The notes under the pieces are model-generated. The model did not search any database, had not been told where the DNA came from, and worked only from the letters and a program-made list of their open reading frames with translations. From the NCBI GenBank assembly GCA_035532475.1, contig DATKQY010000045.1, positions 62,001 through 126,000 of the forward strand: a stretch of 64,000 nt of DNA, read 5' to 3'. The DNA comes from DATKQY01 sp035532475 (GTDB lineage: Bacteria; Actinomycetota; Acidimicrobiia; Acidimicrobiales; Bog-793). Both the position numbers and the translations under genes were made by a program. Positions 8,090 to 16,754 of this stretch are shown piece by piece (the first letter of the stretch is position 1; each line of letters starts with the position of its first letter).

Positions 8090-10457
8090 GGGCCAGGACC
8101 TCGGCAAGAAGTGTACGTACCGCCTCAGCCCGCGCGGTCGCGCCCAGCTTGCGCCCCTCGCGGTCGCGCACGTAGAAGGTGTCGACGACCTCATGGCCGA
8201 GCGTGTCGACGAGCGCCGCGGCGACGTCGAGGTCAGCCGAGGCCAGGGTGGCGGTGACGTGGTGGAGGAGCCCGAGCCGGTCGGGGGCGCGGACCTCGAC
8301 GATGGAGGCCAGCTCGGAGGTCGTGTCGTCGACCGTGACGGCGACCTGCGCCGGGCGCGCGGCTCCCGGCCGCCGAGAGCGGGAGTACGTGCGGTCCTGC
8401 GCCTCCAGGCGCTCGTCGAGCTCGAAGGAGCGGTTCAGGGCGCCCGCGACGTCCGCCTCGACGGCGGCCCAGTCCGGTTGGCGATCGAAGGCCGGTTCGA
8501 CGTCGAAGACCTCGAAGGCCATGTCGCCCGTCCCCGCCCCAGCCGTCGCCCGCAGCACGTTGCAGCCGTGCAGCGCGAGCACGCCGGTCACGGCGGCGAG
8601 CAGGCCGGGCCGGTCCGGCGCGACGACCGTGACCCGACGCCCGAAGGCGCGCAGCGCCAGGCGCCCCTCTTGCATCGCGCCGACCAGCTCCGGTGGCATC
8701 GCCGGCGGAGCCGGGGCCGCGAGGGGTCGGCCGTCGAGCACATCACCGACGCGCGTGGTGAGGGTGGCGACGAGCTCCGCCTTCCACGGTCCCCAGGCGG
8801 AGGTCCCCGTGGCGAGGCTGTCGGCCTCGGTCAGCGCGGCGAGCAGCCCGAGGGTCCGGCGGTCCTCCACCAGGCGGGCGACGACGTGCGCGGTGGACGG
8901 GTCGTCCAGGTCGCGGCGGGTGGCCATCTCGGGAAGGACCAGGTGGTAGGCGACGAGGCGCAGGAGCACCGCGACGTCATGGTCGGAGAAGCCCATTCGC
9001 CGGACGACGCGCTCCGCGATGTCGCGGCCGACCTCGCTGTGGTCGCCCGGCGTGCCCTTGCCGATGTCGTGGAGGAGCGCGGCCATGACGAGCAGATCGG
9101 GGCGGTCGACGGCGCTCAGGTGCGAGCAGCACCGAGCGACCGCCTCCAGCAGATGCCGGTCGACCGTGTAGCGGTGGTACGCGTTGCGCTGCGGCCGGTT
9201 GCGGACCACCGTCCACTCCGGGAGGAACAGCTCGAACAGACCGCGCCGATCGAGCGCCTCGACGACCGGGACGAGCGCGTCACCGGTCTGGAGGAGGTCG
9301 AGGAAGGCCTCGCGCAGTCGGGGCGTCCACGGCTCCGCCGGTGCGCTGGTCGCCGCCGCGAGACGATCGAGCGACTCCCGTTCGATCAAGACGTTGCGTT
9401 GCGCCGCGGCGCGGGCGACGCGGACCACGAGCGTCGGATCGCCGGCGGGGTCGGCGCCCTCGGCGAGCGCGACCTCTCCGTCGCGTACGACGACACCGGG
9501 CTCGATGATCGACGTCGTCACGGTCTCAGTTTCGGCCGGTCCGCGCAGCGCTCGCCGGGCACGGCGCCACGCCTCGTCGCTGGCGGCCGAGATCGTCCTG
9601 CCGGCCTCGGCCATGGCGGCCATCAGCACGTCGGCGTCCTTCATGCGGAGCAACGCAGCGACCTGGTCCTGCTCCTGGAGCAGCAGCCGGTCGTTGCTCG
9701 ATCCCGCGCGGCAGTGCAGCGCCACGCGCGCCGAGAGGATCAGCCGTTCGGCCTCCGCGACGGCGATCGGGTCCTGCGCCGAGGCGACGAGGGGCAGCGC
9801 GAGCCCGAGGGCGCGAAGCGCGGCCGCGTCACGCAGGCCGCCCGCCGACTGCTTCAGGTCGGGTTCGAGCAGGAAGGCGAGCTCACCGGCGCGGTGATGG
9901 CGGGCCGTCACGGCGCTGTCGAGCATCGGGAGCATCGTCGGCGCCTGGCCCTGCCAGAGCTCGAGCACCGCCGCCCGGAGCGGCTCGCCGAGCCCGGCGT
10001 CGCCGGCGACGACCCGACCGTCGAGCAGACCGAGGATCGCCTTCAGGTCGTCGCGTGCGACGCCGAGCGCCTCGCGGCGCGTCCTCACGCTGTGGTCGAG
10101 GCGAAGCCCTTCGTCCCAGATCGCGTACCAGAGCGCCTCGGCGACCTTTTCCACGCCGCGTCGGCCCCGATGCAGCAGGACGAGGTCGAGGTCGCTGCCC
10201 GGGCAGAGCTCGCGCCGCCCGTAGCCGCCGACCGCGAGCAGCGCGTAGCCGCGTGGCTTGCCTTCCGTCGCCCGCTCGAGGAGGTCCGCGAGGACGGCGT
10301 CGACGGCGTCGGAGTAGCGTCGAGGCAGGTCACCGGCCCTGAGGGCCCCGGCGAGCACGGCCTCGGCAAGCTCGTCGCGCGCGGTGCGTATCGAGCGCGC
10401 CACTAGCTCGGGCCCCGTGCCCGGCCCGGAACGAACCATCGCGGGGTCGCTCGTCAT
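8079..10457 (-). CDS. glnD: [Protein-PII] uridylyltransferase / uridylyl-removing enzyme
   Basis: 792 residues from ATG 10457. An in-frame extension to 10577 is rejected because TAGCCT sits 8 bases before this ATG and fits a leaderless start. GlnD senses glutamine and modifies PII. The nucleotidyltransferase domain shows GGYGRRELCPGSDLDLVLLH near residues 77-96. The HD hydrolase domain has ALLHDIGKGTPGDHSEVG near residue 450. Two C-terminal ACT domains follow (VVAPDRPGLLAAVTGVL; APDRLGLLHHVTATL). No glnB or amtB is in the window. Its stop overlaps the start of the L,D-transpeptidase, so the two are probably co-transcribed. Confidence 0.95.
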   Translation of the reverse strand: MTSDPAMVRSGPGTGPELVARSIRTARDELAEAVLAGALRAGDLPRRYSDAVDAVLADLLERATEGKPRGYALLAVGGYGRRELCPGSDLDLVLLHRGRRGVEKVAEALWYAIWDEGLRLDHSVRTRREALGVARDDLKAILGLLDGRVVAGDAGLGEPLRAAVLELWQGQAPTMLPMLDSAVTARHHRAGELAFLLEPDLKQSAGGLRDAAALRALGLALPLVASAQDPIAVAEAERLILSARVALHCRAGSSNDRLLLQEQDQVAALLRMKDADVLMAAMAEAGRTISAASDEAWRRARRALRGPAETETVTTSIIEPGVVVRDGEVALAEGADPAGDPTLVVRVARAAAQRNVLIERESLDRLAAATSAPAEPWTPRLREAFLDLLQTGDALVPVVEALDRRGLFELFLPEWTVVRNRPQRNAYHRYTVDRHLLEAVARCCSHLSAVDRPDLLVMAALLHDIGKGTPGDHSEVGRDIAERVVRRMGFSDHDVAVLLRLVAYHLVLPEMATRRDLDDPSTAHVVARLVEDRRTLGLLAALTEADSLATGTSAWGPWKAELVATLTTRVGDVLDGRPLAAPAPPAMPPELVGAMQEGRLALRAFGRRVTVVAPDRPGLLAAVTGVLALHGCNVLRATAGAGTGDMAFEVFDVEPAFDRQPDWAAVEADVAGALNRSFELDERLEAQDRTYSRSRRPGAARPAQVAVTVDDTTSELASIVEVRAPDRLGLLHHVTATLASADLDVAAALVDTLGHEVVDTFYVRDREGRKLGATARAEAVRTLLAEVLARVC

Positions 10458-10688
10458 CGAGTCCCAGGCTAGGGGACCGAAGCGTCGTCCCGGGTTGCCG
10501 ACGTCGGCCCCGCCGACGGCGGGTCGGAGGCCCGGGACCGGGACCCGCCCTCGAACCGTGCGCGAGGCTCGTTGCATCCCCGTCGGAGGTGCGGTGTCCC
10601 CGACGACCGATCAGGCTTCGCACCAGGTAGAATAGTTGCTCGGAGCGCACGAACGAGACGGCCCACGAGCCCAGGAACGGTGGCGAAG

Positions 10689-10892
10689 ATGATCCAGCCG
10701 ACAGGAGGGCCGCCGAAGCTGCGACCGGTGCACGGGCTCGTCGTCGTCGGCTCCGTTGTGGTCGCCGCCGTGGTGGCCTTCGCCGCCCTCTCCTTCGTCG
10801 TCGGCACGATCGCGTTCCTGGTGAAGCTGATCGTCGTGCTCGCCGTGCTGGCCCTGGTCGTGCGGCTCGTGCAGCGTCGCGTCCGTCGCTGA
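10689..10892 (+). CDS. Small two-helix membrane protein, function unknown
   Basis: 67 residues from ATG 10689; a GTG at 10680 is equally possible because AGGAA ends only a few bases before it. After a Pro-rich start, residues ~15-37 (VHGLVVVGSVVVAAVVAFAA) and ~40-58 (IAFLVKLIVVLAVLALVV) are strongly hydrophobic, and the C-terminus is basic (RLVQRRVRR), giving an N-in/C-in hairpin. The gene is divergent from glnD with 222 bp between. No family is recognised. Confidence 0.6.
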   Translation: MIQPTGGPPKLRPVHGLVVVGSVVVAAVVAFAALSFVVGTIAFLVKLIVVLAVLALVVRLVQRRVRR

Positions 10893-11459
10893 ACGAGCGG
10901 CACCCCCCCCCGGAGTCGCCTCGAGCCGGAGAACGCGCCCGCAGCGGGTGAGCCGGCTCCAGCCGGAGCCTCTCAGAGGCGCGAGGACGGCACGGGAGGA
11001 AGACGCCGGGCACTCCCTCACCGCGTCGTCGACTGGGAGCCCCCGAGCTGGCGGACGCTGCCCGCGCCGCACCGATCAGGCGCCGGCGCAGCTCGCGCCG
11101 CCGACCGAGCCCCGCGCCTGCCTCGCTGACCGGCTGGGGGGCGTCCCGCTTCGCTCCTCGTCGTGTCTCGCCGCGCCCGACCACGCGACTTCGGCGCGCC
11201 CGCGATCGCGGCATCGGCGGGCCCGGCAGGCGTTCCCGATCGATCGTCGAGGGTCAACGGCCGCGCGACGACCCGGAGATGCAGATGACGCCACGTCGCG
11301 CGGCGCGTTCCATCGCCGAAACCCAGGTTCGACCCGTGACATCGCTCCCGTCCTTGACGGCGCGACAGGCTTGGAGTAGCGATGGATGATCGGTCGATCG
11401 GGCCGCGCGCGTGATCCGGGGATCGACATGCGCTCCTCAAGTGAGGCCTAGGCAAACGG
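10893..11459. other. 567-bp intergenic stretch, no gene recognised
   Basis: The stretch contains a C9-C10 tract just after the membrane-protein stop and several copies of GAGCCGG/CCGGCTC within 10920-10975 that could form a hairpin and act as a terminator. The rest has no supported reading frame on either strand and no tRNA-like cloverleaf. A TAGGCA box at 11449-11454 five bases before the kinase start may be its -10. Confidence 0.5.
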
Positions 11460-12929
11460 ATGGGGACGCTTCTGCCAACCGGCCATCTCATCGGCGCGAT
11501 CTTCTCGGCGAACTCGGACGCGGTGATCGTCGTCGACGGCGAAGGGTCCATCGTCCTCGCGAGCGCCGCGGTGACGTCGCTGTTCGGCTACTTCCCCGAG
11601 GAGCTTGTGGGCGAACCCATCGAGGTGCTCGTGCCGCTCGAGCAGCGTGGTGGTCACGGCACCTATCGCAAGCGCTTTACGGAGGTCGCTCGGGCTCGGC
11701 ACATGGGCTCAGGCCTCCAGCTGTTCGGCCTGACGCGAGACGGCAGGCAGATACCGATCGACGTCAGTCTCAACCCCACCGAGGTCGAGGGCAGGCGCTA
11801 TGTCGCGGCCTTCGTCCGTGACGCCACGGAGCGTCTGCGCGGCGTCCGCCAGCTCGAAGGGATCAACGACGTCACCGGCCTCCTGCTCGCCGGGGCATCG
11901 ATGGATGAGACCATCACTTTGATCATGGCCAGGTCCCGCGATCTCGTCGCTGCCAAGGCTGCATGGATCGTGAGACCGAGTGGGCACGGCAGCCTCGTCA
12001 TCTCGGCGGCCGACGGGCCCGGGACAGACGTTCTCCTCGGGGTCGAGCTCTCGGAGACCTCGAGCAGGTCGGCCCGGGTGCTGGCCTCGCGCGAGATCGA
12101 GGTTCTGGACGAGATATCGCTCGCGACGAACGAGGCCGCGCTGCTCGGGCTCGGCGCAGCCGCGTACGTACCGCTCGCGAGCGGGGGCGACAGCATCGGC
12201 GTGCTGGTCGTCGCTCGTGAACACGGCGCCCCCCCCTTCGACAGCTTCGACCTGAACCTGGTCGGGGTCTTCGCCGGAGCGGCAGCCGTGGCGTTGACGC
12301 TCGGCACCGCGCGGGATCGGTTGGACCGGCTACGGCTGATCGAGGAGGACGAGCGGATCGCCCGAGACCTCCACGACATGGTCGTCCAGCGGGCGTTCGC
12401 CGTCGGCATGTCGCTCCAGGCGGTGCGCCAGCTCGCACCGGGACCGGTGCTCGACCGCATCGACGCGGCGGTGCAGAGCCTCGACGACATGATCCGTGAT
12501 CTGCGCAACGTGATCTTCCGCCTCTCCCGCCCGGTAGCGGTCGGCGGCGTTCGCGAGCAGCTCTTCGCGCTCGCGAACGAGACGACGGCACAGCTCGGCT
12601 TTTCGCCACGTGTCGCCTTCCGGGGCCCGGTCGACACTGCCCTCGCCGGTGAGCTCTCGGCCGAGATGCTCAACGTCTGCCGCGAGGCGCTCTCCAACGT
12701 GGCCCGTCACGCGCGCGCGAGCGAGGTGCACGTCGTGCTGGAGGCGGAGAACGGATGGGTCACGCTCTCGGTTGCCGATGACGGCGTCGGGATCGCAACC
12801 GGACCCGCTGCGGGCAACGGCGTCCCGAACATGCTCGACCGGGCCAAGCGGCTCGGAGGCACCTTCGAGCTCGGCCGGCGTGAGCCGTCCGGAACCGTGC
12901 TGACCTGGAGGGCGCCGATCGGGCCGTGA
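11460..12929 (+). CDS. PAS-GAF sensor histidine kinase (HisKA_3 / NarL-partner type)
   Basis: 489 residues. Order: PAS domain about 10-125 (SANSDAVIVVDGEGSIVLAS, then ELVGEPIEVLVP), GAF domain about 145-285, dimerisation/phosphoacceptor segment ERIARDLHDMVVQRAFAVG with His305, and a GHKL ATPase with the N-box EALSNVARHA and G-box DDGVGI. There are no membrane segments, so it is cytosolic and presumably senses a ligand through PAS or GAF. The architecture resembles the DevS/DosT family except that the first domain is PAS. Heme binding cannot be claimed. Kinases of this class work with LuxR-type response regulators, and none is adjacent, so it is an orphan here. The start is behind a near-leaderless TAGGCA box. 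Confidence 0.9.
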   Translation: MGTLLPTGHLIGAIFSANSDAVIVVDGEGSIVLASAAVTSLFGYFPEELVGEPIEVLVPLEQRGGHGTYRKRFTEVARARHMGSGLQLFGLTRDGRQIPIDVSLNPTEVEGRRYVAAFVRDATERLRGVRQLEGINDVTGLLLAGASMDETITLIMARSRDLVAAKAAWIVRPSGHGSLVISAADGPGTDVLLGVELSETSSRSARVLASREIEVLDEISLATNEAALLGLGAAAYVPLASGGDSIGVLVVAREHGAPPFDSFDLNLVGVFAGAAAVALTLGTARDRLDRLRLIEEDERIARDLHDMVVQRAFAVGMSLQAVRQLAPGPVLDRIDAAVQSLDDMIRDLRNVIFRLSRPVAVGGVREQLFALANETTAQLGFSPRVAFRGPVDTALAGELSAEMLNVCREALSNVARHARASEVHVVLEAENGWVTLSVADDGVGIATGPAAGNGVPNMLDRAKRLGGTFELGRREPSGTVLTWRAPIGP

Positions 12930-12984
12930 TCCCCATCACTGCCATTCGGCCCTAGTCCATCCCGCGAGCAGCCTGGATGATCAG

Positions 12985-13419
12985 GTGATGTGCGCCGAAG
13001 CACGCGAGCGGTCGGGGGGGTTCTTGCCGCTGACCGAGGACGAGTGCCTTGAGCGACTGCGCACCTCGCGCGCAGGACATCTCGCCACGACGGTCCGGGC
13101 CCTTCCCGTCATCACCCCGGTGTACCTCGAGCCGATCCGTCTCGAACGGGCGGGCGCGCTCCTCGTCGTCGAGCCGGTTCTCGGCGCCGCGATCCGGCTT
13201 TCGCCCGACACGGTCGTCGCGCTCGCCGTCGGCTGCCCCACCGAGGGCGTCGGCGCCGAGTGGACCGTGCTCGCGCAGGGAGTGCTCACCGCCTCCCTCA
13301 CTTCCGGGGCAGGGCGCGAGCAGAGCGGTTCCGCCGTCGGTGGAGGCCCCGCCCGATTTCATCTTCGATGCGAGGTGCTGTCGGGTTGGCGACGTCTGAC
13401 GGCTCAGGCCGACTGGTGA
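12985..13419 (+). CDS. Pyridoxamine-5'-phosphate-oxidase-like split-barrel flavin/F420-binding protein
   Basis: About 144 residues, starting at GTG 12985 or the adjacent ATG 12988. It opens with FLPLTEDECLERLRTSRAGHLATTVRALPVITPVYLE. This is the common beginning of PPOX-like split-barrel proteins (LxxxECxxLLxxxxxGRLa...g.P.v.PVny), which bind FMN or F420 and often act as reductases or as stress-linked binding proteins. The middle (ALLVVEPVLGAAIRLSPDTVVALAV) gives further barrel strands. The C-terminal third is poorly conserved. It follows the kinase by 55 bp on the same strand and may belong to the same transcription unit. This type of gene is frequently found in dormancy/hypoxia regulons, which would suit a DevS-like neighbour, but that link is inference. 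Confidence 0.75.
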   Translation: MMCAEARERSGGFLPLTEDECLERLRTSRAGHLATTVRALPVITPVYLEPIRLERAGALLVVEPVLGAAIRLSPDTVVALAVGCPTEGVGAEWTVLAQGVLTASLTSGAGREQSGSAVGGGPARFHLRCEVLSGWRRLTAQADW

Positions 13420-13681
13420 GGTCGGCGCGGACGGAGGAGCAGCCCGACTCGCGCCCCGACAGTCCCGCCACGGTGGCGAACCTCGCCATCTCGAGCAGGC
13501 AGATGGCGTCGGTGCGGCCGTCGGGCCTCGCCCGGCCTCGGCCGCCTCGCGGGGCGAGCAGCGACGCGCGCGGCCGCCCGGCTGACGCGGCGGGCGGCGC
13601 GTCGCCGTTCCGTCCTTGCCCCCCATGTGCACGTGCTGGCGTGCCGGAGCGGTCGTGCGTCCGCCCTAGCGTGGATCCGTC

Positions 13682-14383
13682 ATGTGTGGCCGCTACGTCC
13701 TTGTGTCACCGACGGAGGACCTGGTCCGGTTCTTCGACGCCCGCGAGGCGCCGGGCCTGACCGGTCGCTACGAGCCGAGCTACAACGTCGCGCCCACGCG
13801 CCAGGTGCTCGGCGTCGCGTTGTCCCGCCGGGGCGATCGCGTGCTCGACACCTACCGCTGGGGCCTCGTCCCGTCGTGGGCGAAGGACCCCTCGATCGGA
13901 AACCGGCTCTTCAACGCGAGGGGCGAGTCCGTCGCCTCGAAACCGGCCTTCGGCTCGGCGTTCAAGCACCGCAGGATCGTGGTGCCCTCCGACGGATTCT
14001 ACGAATGGCAGAAGGCGCCCGGAGGTGCCCGCCGGCCGTTCTACTTCACGAGGGCCGACGGCGAGCCGCTCGCCTTCGCCGGTCTATGGGAGCCATGGCG
14101 GGACCCGGCACGCCGTGACGACCCGGACGCCTGGATCCGAACCTGCACGATCATCACGACCGGCGCAGGCGAGGACGTCGTCGCCTTCCACGACCGCATG
14201 CCGGTCGTGCTAGATCGCGCGGCGATCGATCGGTGGCTGGACCCCGACGACGCCGAGCGCGACGGTCTGGAGGGTCTTCTCCGCCCCGCGCCCGCCGGCA
14301 CGCTGGTTGTCCGCGCCGTGGACCCGAGGGTCGGCGACGCGCGGAACGACACCGCGGAGCTCCTGGCCGGACCGCCGCGGTAG
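13682..14383 (+). CDS. SRAP protein (YedK/HMCES-type abasic-site DNA crosslinker)
   Basis: 233 residues, full length for the family. It starts MCGRYVLVSP; after removal of Met the N-terminal Cys2 forms a thiazolidine crosslink with abasic sites in single-stranded DNA. Other conserved parts are YNVAPTRQVLGV, WGLVPSWAKD (DNA contact), NARGESVASKPAF, RRIVVPSDGFYEW (the glutamate of the DGFYEW block) and FHDRMPVVL with the active-site histidine. It protects stalled replication forks. A TAGCGT box 9 bases before the ATG and the lack of a Shine-Dalgarno suggest a leaderless mRNA. Unlike imuA' and dnaE2 it has no visible SOS box, although the family is often SOS-associated. Confidence 0.95.
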   Translation: MCGRYVLVSPTEDLVRFFDAREAPGLTGRYEPSYNVAPTRQVLGVALSRRGDRVLDTYRWGLVPSWAKDPSIGNRLFNARGESVASKPAFGSAFKHRRIVVPSDGFYEWQKAPGGARRPFYFTRADGEPLAFAGLWEPWRDPARRDDPDAWIRTCTIITTGAGEDVVAFHDRMPVVLDRAAIDRWLDPDDAERDGLEGLLRPAPAGTLVVRAVDPRVGDARNDTAELLAGPPR

Positions 14384-14442
14384 GCGGCGCCCCGGCGGAA
14401 CGGAGAGCTCGGCGTCTTCCAGCACCGGGGCAGGGGTCTCGG

Positions 14443-15399
14443 TCAACGTCGTGTCGACCTGGCGCGGTCCCCGCGCGCGATGAGCGTCAGCAGCTCGCGG
14501 ACCGGGCCGGCGGGCAGCTGGGCAGGACCTTGCCACACCGCATGCAGCCGCCGGCGGAGGTCCAACCCGTCGACCGCGACCCGCGTCAGACGCCCGGCCG
14601 CCAGATCGTCGGCCACGGCGACCTCGCTCAGCACTCCCGGGCCGGCTCCGGCCACGAGGGCGGCGCGGATGGCCGAGGTGGTGGACAGCGCGAGGACGTC
14701 GGCGGCGGGCTCGACCGCTCCTCCGAGCGAGTCGCGCAGCGCCGCGCGAAGCGTGTCCCGGGTGCCCGAACCCTCCTCACGGCTGACGATGGCGGTCGCC
14801 GCGAGCTCACGCGCCGTGACCGGGCTGCGCCGGCGGGCCCAGGGATGGTCCGGTCGGACCACGAGGACCAGCTGGTCGAGGCCGATCACCCGGCTCCGCA
14901 GGTCTCGTGGCCGGGACGGACCTTCGATGAAACCGATGTCGGCCTGGTCGTGGCGCACGTGCTCGACGACCGCCTGGCTGTTGGCGGCGGTGAGCACCAC
15001 GTCGGGGACGTCCCTCCCCGATCGCAACGCGGCGTTGCGTAGCGACACGAGCCAGCCGGGGAGGAGGTGCTCGGCGATGGTGAGGCTGGCGCTGACCCGC
15101 AGGCGGGCCTGCCGCTCATGGCGGAGCGCCGCCAGCCCGACGTCCAGCTCGCCGGCCGTCCGCAGCAGCCGCTCGGCCCACTCGGCGACGACGACACCCG
15201 CCGGGGTGAGCGCGGATCCTCGGGGGCCGCGCGCGACCAGCCGCACGCCCGTCTGCCGTTCCAGGGAGGAGATCCTGGCCGAGACGGCCTGCTGGCTCAC
15301 ACCGATCTCGCGCCCGGCAGCGTTCAGGCTCCCCGAACGGGCGACGGCGAGGAGCAGCTCCCACGCCCGAAGCTCGGGCATCCTCGCGCTCAACGCCAC
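14443..15399 (-). CDS. LysR-family transcriptional regulator
   Basis: 318 residues from GTG 15399; an ATG six codons in (15381) is an alternative. The N-terminal winged helix reads LRAWELLLAVARSGSLNAAG followed by REIGVSQQAVSARISSLERQ, the classic LysR signature. The remaining ~230 residues form the effector-binding domain (LRVSASLTIAEHLLPGWL; DIGFIEG; LVLVVRPDHPWARR). The HTH subtype resembles CysB/CysL-like and YwfK-like regulators often paired with TDT transporters. It is divergent from the exporter gene, with a perfect 7-1-7 inverted repeat between them that is the likely operator. Both self-repression and effector-dependent activation of the exporter would be usual. Confidence 0.93.
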   Translation of the reverse strand: MALSARMPELRAWELLLAVARSGSLNAAGREIGVSQQAVSARISSLERQTGVRLVARGPRGSALTPAGVVVAEWAERLLRTAGELDVGLAALRHERQARLRVSASLTIAEHLLPGWLVSLRNAALRSGRDVPDVVLTAANSQAVVEHVRHDQADIGFIEGPSRPRDLRSRVIGLDQLVLVVRPDHPWARRRSPVTARELAATAIVSREEGSGTRDTLRAALRDSLGGAVEPAADVLALSTTSAIRAALVAGAGPGVLSEVAVADDLAAGRLTRVAVDGLDLRRRLHAVWQGPAQLPAGPVRELLTLIARGDRARSTRR

Positions 15400-15418
15400 G
15401 GGCAGAGCCTACGCAGTC

Positions 15419-15433
15419 ACAACGTGACGTTGT
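15419..15433. promoter_or_regulatory. Perfect inverted repeat, candidate LysR operator
   Basis: ACAACGT-G-ACGTTGT is a perfect 7-1-7 palindrome, 19 bp upstream of the LysR start and 57 bp upstream of the TDT exporter start. LysR proteins bind dyad T-N11-A-type sites in exactly this kind of divergent promoter. It is the only obvious palindrome in the 91-bp gap. Confidence 0.65.
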
Positions 15434-15490
15434 TACCCGACAAGGACACGACCACTACCGGCCGGCCCGCCCCGCAGGCACTGTTCGGGC

Positions 15491-16747
15491 ATGACCATGA
15501 CAGCGCCACTCGCAGCACCCGAGGAGCAGGCGCCCCGGCTCGCCGGGGCGCCCACGACGAGGGGCTCGCACGCGCTCGCCCGCCTCGGGCTGCTGCGCGA
15601 CCTCGGCCATCCGCGCCAGGTCTTCGGGTACGTCACGCCGAACTGGTTCGCCGCGGTGATGGGAACGGGCGTCCTCGCGGTGGCCGGGGCGTCGCTGCCC
15701 GAACAGTTCCGGGGTCTCCGCCCCGCCGCCACCGCCGCCTGGGCGGTGGCGGCGATCATGCTGGTGGGGGTCACGATGCTCACGGCGCTCCACTGGCGAC
15801 ACCACCGCTCGATCGCGAGGGGCCACGCGTCGGACCCCGTGACAGCGCACTTCTACGGCGCTCTACCGATGGCACTGCTCACCGTGGGCGCGGGCGCACT
15901 GCTGGTCGGTCGCGCCGTCCTCGGGCTGAGGGTCGCGCTGGACCTCGACTGGACCCTGTGGGTTGCCGGCACCCTTGCGGGCCTTGGGACCACGGTCGCG
16001 GTTCCGTACCTGATGTTCACCCGCCACGAGGTCCGCGAGGACAGCGCCTTCGGCGGTTGGCTGATGCCGGTGGTCCCCCCCATGGTCTCGGCGTCCACCG
16101 GTGCCCTGCTCGTCCCTTACGTGCCGGCGGGCCAGGCACGCCTGACCTTGCTGCTCGGCTGCTACGCGATGTTCGGCCTCAGCCTGGTCGCGTCAGTCAT
16201 CATCATCACCCTGATCTGGCACCGACTGGTCGTGCACAAGACCGGACCCGCTCGGATGGTGCCGACGCTGTGGATCGTCCTCGGGCCCCTCGGTCAGTCC
16301 GTCACGGCGGCGAACCTGCTCGGCGGCGCAGCGCACCTGGCGCTCCCGGCGCCGTACTCGACCGTGCTGCTGGCGCTCGGCGTCGCCTACGGCGTCCCCG
16401 TGCTGGGCTTCGCCGCGCTGTGGGGTTGTCTCGCCCTGGCGATCACCGTCCGGACGGCACGGGAGCACCTGCTCTTCTCGCTCTCCTGGTGGTCGTTCAC
16501 GTTTCCCGTCGGGACCTGCGTCACCGGCACGACCGGGCTCGCCCTGCACACCGGTTCTGCGGCGCTGCGCGTCGCCGCCGGGCTCCTCTTCCTCGCGCTC
16601 GTCGGCGCATGGGTCGTGGTCGCCGCCCGCACCACGCTCGGGAGCCTGCGCGGAGGCCTCTTCCTTCCTCCAGAGCTCAGCGGCCTCCAGGGGTCAACGG
16701 CGCTGCCGGGCCGAGCTGGAATGAAGAACGTATGTTCGCTATCGTGA
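15491..16747 (+). CDS. TDT-family membrane transporter (TehA/SLAC1/Ssu1-like exporter)
   Basis: 418 residues with about ten hydrophobic helices. The start of the membrane part, FGYVTPNWFAAVMGTGVLAVAG, matches the first helix of the TDT family (PF03595), which moves tellurite-type anions, malate, sulfite or chloride across the cytoplasmic membrane. Further helices include FYGALPMALLTVGAGALL and LIWHRLVVH, and the PVGTCVTGT region lies near the C-terminus. The divergent LysR gene and the shared palindrome suggest substrate-induced expression. A sulfite or C4-dicarboxylate role is possible but cannot be decided from sequence. Its C-terminus runs across the SOS box of the imuA' operon, so that promoter is embedded in coding DNA. 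Confidence 0.9.
   Translation: MTMTAPLAAPEEQAPRLAGAPTTRGSHALARLGLLRDLGHPRQVFGYVTPNWFAAVMGTGVLAVAGASLPEQFRGLRPAATAAWAVAAIMLVGVTMLTALHWRHHRSIARGHASDPVTAHFYGALPMALLTVGAGALLVGRAVLGLRVALDLDWTLWVAGTLAGLGTTVAVPYLMFTRHEVREDSAFGGWLMPVVPPMVSASTGALLVPYVPAGQARLTLLLGCYAMFGLSLVASVIIITLIWHRLVVHKTGPARMVPTLWIVLGPLGQSVTAANLLGGAAHLALPAPYSTVLLALGVAYGVPVLGFAALWGCLALAITVRTAREHLLFSLSWWSFTFPVGTCVTGTTGLALHTGSAALRVAAGLLFLALVGAWVVVAARTTLGSLRGGLFLPPELSGLQGSTALPGRAGMKNVCSLS
16726..16738. promoter_or_regulatory. SOS (LexA) box of imuA'-imuB
   Basis: GAACGTATGTTCG matches the Gram-positive/actinobacterial LexA operator GAAC-N4-GTTC. It is followed by TATCGT (16740-16745), a plausible -10, and the imuA' ATG lies 9 bases later with no Shine-Dalgarno. 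The same 13 bases precede dnaE2 at 45030-45042. The box lies inside the 3' end of the TDT transporter gene. Confidence 0.88.
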
Positions 16748-16754
16748 TGCCCCC

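Noticed and set aside
11250..11345. A GGTTCGACCC string that might be a tRNA T-loop
   Set aside because: The flanking bases do not pair as a T-arm and no acceptor or anticodon arm is found.
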